Positions 59,776 through 64,000 of a stretch of DNA of 64,000 bases are shown in pieces. The notes below the pieces were generated by a model that was not told the origin of the DNA, did no database searches, and saw only the letters and a program-made list of their open reading frames with translations. The stretch is taken from NCBI RefSeq assembly GCF_002081715.1, contig NZ_MUKP01000007.1, positions 1 through 64,000 on the forward strand, in the 5' to 3' direction. A program made the position numbers and the translations under genes. Position 1 is the first letter of the stretch, and every line of letters starts with the position of its first letter. Source of the DNA: Nocardia donostiensis (lineage in GTDB: Bacteria; Actinomycetota; Actinomycetes; Mycobacteriales; Mycobacteriaceae).

Positions 59776-60375
59776 TCACGTGGGAGAAGCCGTTGGTGGG
59801 TCGACTGCGACCACAGTGAGTTTGACGAGTGTTTCGTCGAGCAGCGTGGCGAAATCGGTGTGCGGATTTTCTTGCACCGCAAGCACGGCTGCGAAACCGG
59901 CTCCGACGACGGCGCCGACGACCGCGCGGACCGCCGGATCATCTGGACCGGTGCCGCTGCGTTCGGCGACGAGACCGGCTATCGTGCGGCCGGCACCGAT
60001 GAGCTGGTCCAGCAGTACGGCCCGCAGCGGCGGTACTGATGTCATCAGCTCTATCCGTTCGCGCAGGTGGTGCTGTTCGGTCGGCGGCAGTTCGGTGAAG
60101 GTGTCGCGAAGCGCTGTGCGCATCGCTTCGAAAGAACCGGTATCGGCTGGTTGTGCCCGGAACCGCGCGACGAAGGAAAAGTCGAGATCGTCCCACAGCA
60201 CGACGTCTTCTTTGGTAGGGAAGTAGCGGAAGAAGGTCCGCTCGGAGACCTCCGCGGCCTCGGCGATCTGTTTGACCGTCGTGTTCTCATAACCTTGCTG
60301 ACCGAACAGGCGCAGCGCGTGCTCTTGGATCGCACGACGCGTGCGTTCCTTCTTCCTTTCGCGCAGTCCACTCAT
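59776..60375 (-). CDS. TetR family regulator
   Basis: 199 residues. The DNA-binding front is RKKERTRRAIQEHALRLFGQ, then TVKQIAEAAEVSERTFFRYF, ending in PTKEDVVLWDDL, typical of TetR proteins of the AcrR/MftR-like type. It overlaps the amidohydrolase stop by 4 bases (ATGA) and is therefore made with it. It probably controls the pair through the repeat at 61377-61394. Confidence 0.93.
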   Translation of the reverse strand: MSGLRERKKERTRRAIQEHALRLFGQQGYENTTVKQIAEAAEVSERTFFRYFPTKEDVVLWDDLDFSFVARFRAQPADTGSFEAMRTALRDTFTELPPTEQHHLRERIELMTSVPPLRAVLLDQLIGAGRTIAGLVAERSGTGPDDPAVRAVVGAVVGAGFAAVLAVQENPHTDFATLLDETLVKLTVVAVDPPTASPT

Positions 60376-61346
60376 GACGGCAACCTCAGCAGACGTTCGG
60401 CATTGCGGTAGGCGATCTGTTCCCGGTCTGGTCGACCGACCGGAAGCTGATCCAGGAAGGATCGTGCGATGTCCATCGAACCGTAGGGATGGTCGGTGGC
60501 GAAGAGTATTCGGTCGGCGCCGACCTGCAGCAGCAGGTTCAAGAACGTGGGTGTCCAGTTGAACGCGGCGAACGTGTAGTGGAGGTTGGTCGTGAAGTAC
60601 TCGCCGACCGGTCGTTCCAGTTTCACGACGTGGGACATGATTTGTTCGAATCGCGGCATCATGAACGAGAGTCCTTCACCCATGTGACCGATCACCAACT
60701 GGAGCTCGGGGAAGCGGTCGAACGCCCCGCTGAGCACGATACGCAGGACGTGGGTCGCGGTCTCGATGTGCCAGCCCCAGCCGCTGGTCGCGAACGTCTC
60801 GGCTACCTCAGGCGGGTAGTTGCCGAGGTAGGACGCCTCGACCACCGGCCGCGGGGGCGGTGTCGGGTGTAGGTAGATCGGAACCCGCAACGCCTCGGCC
60901 CGTTCCAATATCGGCCAGAAGAACTCGTCGTCCAGATAGCGACCCCGAGTGTGGCCGTTGATCAGTGCCCCGACGAATCCGTGCTCGCGGACCACGCGCT
61001 CGAGTTCGTCGGCGGCGCGTTCCGGGACGGCAGTGGGCAAGGTGGCGAATGCGGCGAACCGGGCGGGGTGCCGCCGTACCGCTTCAGCCAGGTGGTCGTT
61101 CGTCTCCCGAGCCAGTGACGCGGCCTCGCGCGGATCGGACTGCTCGACTCCCGGCGCGGTCAATGACAGCACCTGCACATCGATCCCGGCCCGGTCCATC
61201 GCTGCTATCCGTTCGTCACCGAGCTCCCCGAGCAGGTCCAGGATCGGGCCTCCACCTGCCGCCCGTGCCTGCTCGGCCATTGCACGTCCGGGGCCGGACA
61301 GGAAGGCCGGGGTGGTGAAGTGTTCCTCGAGAGCAATTGTTCGCAT
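60372..61346 (-). CDS. Amidohydrolase-family decarboxylase/hydrolase (ACMSD-like)
   Basis: 324 residues of the amidohydrolase 2 family (TIM barrel). It starts MRTIALEEHF, where the Glu-His replaces the usual H-x-H, as in gamma-resorcylate and ACMS decarboxylases. Further metal or catalytic residues: IYLHPTPPP, LQLVIGHMGEGLSFMMPR and ILFATDHPYGS. Likely removes CO2 from an aromatic acid or opens a ring product. GGAGGGG lies 4 bases before the ATG at 61346. First gene of a two-gene operon with TetR. Confidence 0.9.
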   Translation of the reverse strand: MRTIALEEHFTTPAFLSGPGRAMAEQARAAGGGPILDLLGELGDERIAAMDRAGIDVQVLSLTAPGVEQSDPREAASLARETNDHLAEAVRRHPARFAAFATLPTAVPERAADELERVVREHGFVGALINGHTRGRYLDDEFFWPILERAEALRVPIYLHPTPPPRPVVEASYLGNYPPEVAETFATSGWGWHIETATHVLRIVLSGAFDRFPELQLVIGHMGEGLSFMMPRFEQIMSHVVKLERPVGEYFTTNLHYTFAAFNWTPTFLNLLLQVGADRILFATDHPYGSMDIARSFLDQLPVGRPDREQIAYRNAERLLRLPS

Positions 61347-61376
61347 AGCCCCTCCAATGTGACAGTCGAAGTTCTA

Positions 61377-61394
61377 TTGTCAGTAGGCTGTCAA
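61377..61394. promoter_or_regulatory. Inverted repeat upstream of amidohydrolase-TetR operon
   Basis: TTGTCAGTAGGCTGTCAA: 7-base arms with one mismatch around TAGG, 31 bases before the amidohydrolase ATG. On the minus strand it contains TTGACA, a -35-like hexamer. Probable TetR operator. A further TGACAG at 61360 may be an extra half site. Confidence 0.5.
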
Positions 61395-61569
61395 ATTTTT
61401 CGGCGATGCGCTACCCGTGAACCTCATCGAGTTTGTGAACCAGGCGCGAAGCCGATGAGGGGTGGCACCGGAGGCCGACAACCGTATTCGTCGGAGTTCC
61501 GTCTCGGTTCCCGCCTCGGATCGGCGCGCGGGGCCAGCTATTCGGGCGCTGGTGCGAGAGGATGGCGGA

Positions 61570-62814
61570 ATGCTGCGCAGTTTTCGGGTGACCAACCACA
61601 AATCCCTGGCCGAACCGCAGGAACTGCGGTCGAGTCGCGGCGCTAATGCGGTTGCGGTGCCGGTGACCGCGATCCACGGTGGCACCGCTTCGGGCAAAAC
61701 CAACCTGATCGGCGCGCTGGCCCATATGCGGGACGCGGTGCTGCATTCGGTGACCGGTTGGGACCCGTATGCCGGGCCGGTGCGGGCGCCGCATCTGGAT
61801 CGCGCCGACCAGCCGTCGGAGTTCGAGGCCGTGTTCGTGGCGGAAGGCTGCCCGTACACCTATGGGTTCCGGCTCGACAACGCCGATGTGGCCGCGGAAT
61901 GGTTGTACAGCCATCCGCGGTCCAGGAAGCGGATCGTGTTCGAACGGCTCGGCGAACAGGTCAGGATCGGGCCGATGTTCGAGGCGGCGCGGTACGGCAT
62001 CGCCGCGCTCGCGCCGCTGGTCCGGCCGAATGCGCTGCTGCTGAGCTTGGCCGGGCAGATGTATGCCGAAGCGCTGGTGCCCGCCTACCGCTGGTTCGAC
62101 ACGATGCTGCAGGTGCAGCACGGTGCCGCCGACCCCGGCGCCGTCGAACTGCGGTTGGGTAGTCACCTGTCGCGTTCGGTGCACAACGCGGCCCGCCTGC
62201 TCACCCTGCTGCAGTCCGCGGACCTCGGCATCACCGATGTGCTCATCGCGCAGAGCGACCCCATGTACGCCGATTACCTGAGCGAACTCGATACCGATAT
62301 CGCCGGCCTCACCGAGCAGCTCGAACGCTGCGCGTCCACCCCCGGTTTCGCCGAACAGCTGACCCGGGACAGCGATATCACCGTGCTCGAACTCGATCGC
62401 GAACTGACGAATATGCGCAACGCCCGCGACGCCCTCTACGCCAGGATGGTTGCGCGCCGCGGCGTCGGTTTGCGCCTGGTTCACGACGGCGTCGAGACCC
62501 CGCTGGCCATCACCGACGAATCCACCGCCACCGTCGCCCTACTGCGTCTGCTGCCGACGATGCTCGACGCCCTCGACTCCGGCCGGGTGCTGGCCGTCGA
62601 CGATATCGATGCGCACCTACCCGTCGAGGAAACCGACCGCCTCGTCCAGCTGTTCCAGAACCCGGAAACCAACACCCGCGGCGCCCAGTTGATCTTCACC
62701 ACCGGCAACCGCGCCCTCATCGACCGCGGCAACGGCCGCTCCCACCGCACCCGCACCGCGGTCTGGCAGATCATCCGCACCGGCCACGGAACCAGCGAAC
62801 TCACCGCCCGCTGA
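61570..62814 (+). CDS. AAA family ATPase (ABC/OLD-like, phage-resistance type)
   Basis: 414 residues from ATG 61570. FRVTNHKSLAEPQELR opens the protein as in AAA_15/RloC-like ATPases, with Walker A HGGTASGKTN near residue 40; the late motif VLAVDDIDAHLPVEETDRLV corresponds to Walker B (family LLIDEIDAGLHP), and IFTTGNRALID follows. It has no nuclease or TOPRIM domain, so it is the ATPase-only form. Related proteins act alone or with partners in antiphage defence, but many have unknown roles. It is flanked by a repeat-bearing gap on its 3' side and by the amidohydrolase operon promoter on its 5' side. Confidence 0.82.
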   Translation: MLRSFRVTNHKSLAEPQELRSSRGANAVAVPVTAIHGGTASGKTNLIGALAHMRDAVLHSVTGWDPYAGPVRAPHLDRADQPSEFEAVFVAEGCPYTYGFRLDNADVAAEWLYSHPRSRKRIVFERLGEQVRIGPMFEAARYGIAALAPLVRPNALLLSLAGQMYAEALVPAYRWFDTMLQVQHGAADPGAVELRLGSHLSRSVHNAARLLTLLQSADLGITDVLIAQSDPMYADYLSELDTDIAGLTEQLERCASTPGFAEQLTRDSDITVLELDRELTNMRNARDALYARMVARRGVGLRLVHDGVETPLAITDESTATVALLRLLPTMLDALDSGRVLAVDDIDAHLPVEETDRLVQLFQNPETNTRGAQLIFTTGNRALIDRGNGRSHRTRTAVWQIIRTGHGTSELTAR

Positions 62815-63265
62815 AACCGGCGCACGTGCCGAGGTGCCGCGCATGATCACAGCGAAGGCGTGACACGCCGGGAGCGCATGGCCGGAGCGGAGGTGGATCA
62901 CCACCGGGGCCCTCGGGTGACGGTGATGTCACTATCCCGCCAGCGGTGGGCGCTGCTGATTCCCACGGTCGGTCGATGTGACTGCTGATCTTGCCGTCGA
63001 AATACACTCTGGCACTCGTTTGTGTGGCTGTGCGGTCCTGCTCATGTCACTTGCGGCCGCGCTGGGGATGTCCACTAGCTCCCCGGTGCAGCCGCGATAG
63101 CGGATGTGGCGGACTCGTTCGCTGTGTTCAGCGATATCGACTACGCGATCCGGGTCCGGCCGACCGTGCGGCCGGCCCATCCGCCCGCGCAGCTGTGCGA
63201 ATGCGGGAGGTAAACAGAAATGCGCATGGCCGGAGCGAAGGCGGAGGTACGCATAGCATGGGGTC
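62815..63265. repeat. Gap with two copies of the dispersed repeat (62852-62902 and 63186-63252)
   Basis: 451 bases with no convincing gene. The copy at 63186-63252 closely matches 29879-29945 (GTGCGAATGCGGGAGGTA, AATGCGCA, GGCCGGAGCGAA, CGGAGGTACGC). The copy at 62852-62902 is shorter and more diverged (GCGAAGGCG, GAGCGCATGGCCGGAGCG, GAGGTGGATC). The remaining sequence holds nothing recognisable. Confidence 0.6.
63254..63259 (+). promoter_or_regulatory. -10 box TAGCAT, leaderless promoter
   Basis: TAGCAT ends 6 bases before GTG 63266. It sits immediately after the dispersed repeat, so the repeat forms the upstream promoter context of this gene. Confidence 0.5.
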
Positions 63266-63610
63266 GTGCTGGAAATCGGGATGCTGATCATCATGGTGGG
63301 CGCTTTGGCCGGTGTGCTGGCGCTGTACCTGCGCGGGCGGCGCGGCGTCCAGCTGACCGAACCCGAGGTGGGGACGCTGTACCTGACCGGGGTCAGCCCG
63401 CGCCCCGACGCGATGGGGGAGCAGTTCGTGACGCTCACCGGCAACCTTACGGGGCCGTCGGTGCCCGGCGAGGTCGTCTACGGTCGTTTCGTCTGGGACG
63501 TCGGCAACTGGCCGTCCATCGGTGACACCCTCACCGTGGTCTACCCGCCGGGGAAGCCGCAGCGCTGGCAGATCGCCGCGCCGGGCTCCGGGAACCCGTT
63601 CGAGAAATGA
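63266..63610 (+). CDS. Small membrane-anchored protein, unknown function
   Basis: 114 residues. One N-terminal membrane segment (IGMLIIMVGALAGVLALYL) followed by RGRR, so the rest is cytoplasmic by the positive-inside rule. The soluble part is beta-rich: VGTLYLTGVSPRPDAMGEQF, VTLTGNLTGPSVPGEVVYGR, TLTVVYPPGKPQRWQI. No family recognised. It overlaps the following GNAT gene by ATGA, so the two are translationally coupled. Confidence 0.75.
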   Translation: MLEIGMLIIMVGALAGVLALYLRGRRGVQLTEPEVGTLYLTGVSPRPDAMGEQFVTLTGNLTGPSVPGEVVYGRFVWDVGNWPSIGDTLTVVYPPGKPQRWQIAAPGSGNPFEK

Positions 63611-64000
63611 CGGACCGGCAGTGTTGCCCGCGGGATGTGGGCACGGATACGCGGGTTGCCGACGTGGTGGTGCGTGCCGCCGTGCCCGCGGAGTACGGGG
63701 CGGTGGCGGAGTTGACGGTCGCCGTCTACGGCGGCGAGGGATATGTTCGCGCGGGCAGCCCGTACCTCGCCGAATTGGCCGACACGGCCCGCCGCGCGGC
63801 CGCGGCGCAGGTGCTGGTCGCCGAATACGACGGCCGGATCGTCGGCTCGCTGACCGTGGCGCCCGCCGGGAACGAGTACGCGGACATCGCCAGGCCCGGG
63901 GAAATCGAGTTCCGGATGCTCGCGGTCGCCGCCGACGCGCGCGGCCTGGGGGCGGGAACTGCGCTGGTGCGCACTGTTATCGATATCGCTCGCACGAAAC
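63607..64000 (+). CDS. GNAT family N-acetyltransferase, cut by right window edge
   Basis: 131 codons are seen, open to the edge. Acetyl-CoA-binding motif A is MLAVAADARGLGAGTALVRT (R-x-x-G-x-G type); the preceding strand VLVAEYDGRIVGSLTVAP is typical. Substrate unknown. The ATG at 63607 overlaps the upstream stop codon. Confidence 0.85.
   Translation, partial: MTDRQCCPRDVGTDTRVADVVVRAAVPAEYGAVAELTVAVYGGEGYVRAGSPYLAELADTARRAAAAQVLVAEYDGRIVGSLTVAPAGNEYADIARPGEIEFRMLAVAADARGLGAGTALVRTVIDIARTK

Overview
The window reads as chromosome of a high-GC, mycolic-acid actinomycete, most likely Nocardia. From memory, the backbone follows the Mycobacterium tuberculosis order from about Rv3044 to Rv3014c: fecB, ctaD, serB2, ABC ATPase, Nudix, echA17, two methyltransferases, a beta-propeller lipoprotein, an acetyltransferase, the glucosyltransferase/GH57/methyltransferase set linked to methylglucose lipopolysaccharide, etfBA, two acyltransferases, iscS, mnmA, a MetE-like gene and ligA. 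Accessory genes of a Nocardia flavour sit between these blocks. No database search was possible, so family calls rest on motifs, length and gene order.

Layout. 0-7.2 kb: a nonribosomal peptide synthetase (NRPS) running off the left edge (C-A-T-E-C-A...), preceded by a small gene encoding only the front of an adenylation domain. 7.3-18.4 kb: fecB, ctaD, serB, a Pth2-like gene, an ABC ATPase, a MazF-type toxin-antitoxin pair, Nudix, enoyl-CoA hydratase-like and two methyltransferases. 18.6-30.5 kb: a second NRPS (A-T-C-A-T-C and a broken third A domain), then a two-gene operon of a P-loop ATPase and a membrane-tethered type I periplasmic-binding protein, then a DUF1697 gene. 30.6-38.5 kb: conserved envelope and polysaccharide genes and etfBA. 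38.6-43.7 kb: a tandem duplication of a DUF1023 hydrolase, a ~152-residue partner and a streptomycin-kinase-like gene, the last reduced to a remnant in copy 2. 43.8-49.4 kb: TetR/HXXEE pair, methyltransferase, a 44-residue membrane protein, a secreted protein, LysR and type II NADH dehydrogenase. 49.7-59.6 kb: two acyltransferases, endonuclease V, a secreted histidine-rich protein, iscS-mnmA-MetE-like, ligA. 59.8-64 kb: TetR/amidohydrolase, AAA ATPase, a small membrane protein and a GNAT gene cut by the right edge.

How the parts fit. Two NRPSs sit beside an iron-type substrate-binding lipoprotein; the complete A domain of the first has a Glu-containing pocket code resembling ornithine-type domains, so a siderophore is a reasonable but unproven guess. 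Both NRPS loci carry a dead piece of adenylation domain lacking a working P-loop. Translational coupling by ATGA/GTGA overlaps is frequent, and many housekeeping genes appear to be transcribed leaderless from a TANNNT -10 box 6-9 nt before the start codon.

Most unusual items: the ATPase plus tethered binding-protein operon with no permease; the truncated adenylation domains; the tandemly duplicated hydrolase unit; a duplicated 3' end of the MetE-like gene; mutually exclusive hairpins before iscS; and a dispersed intergenic repeat.
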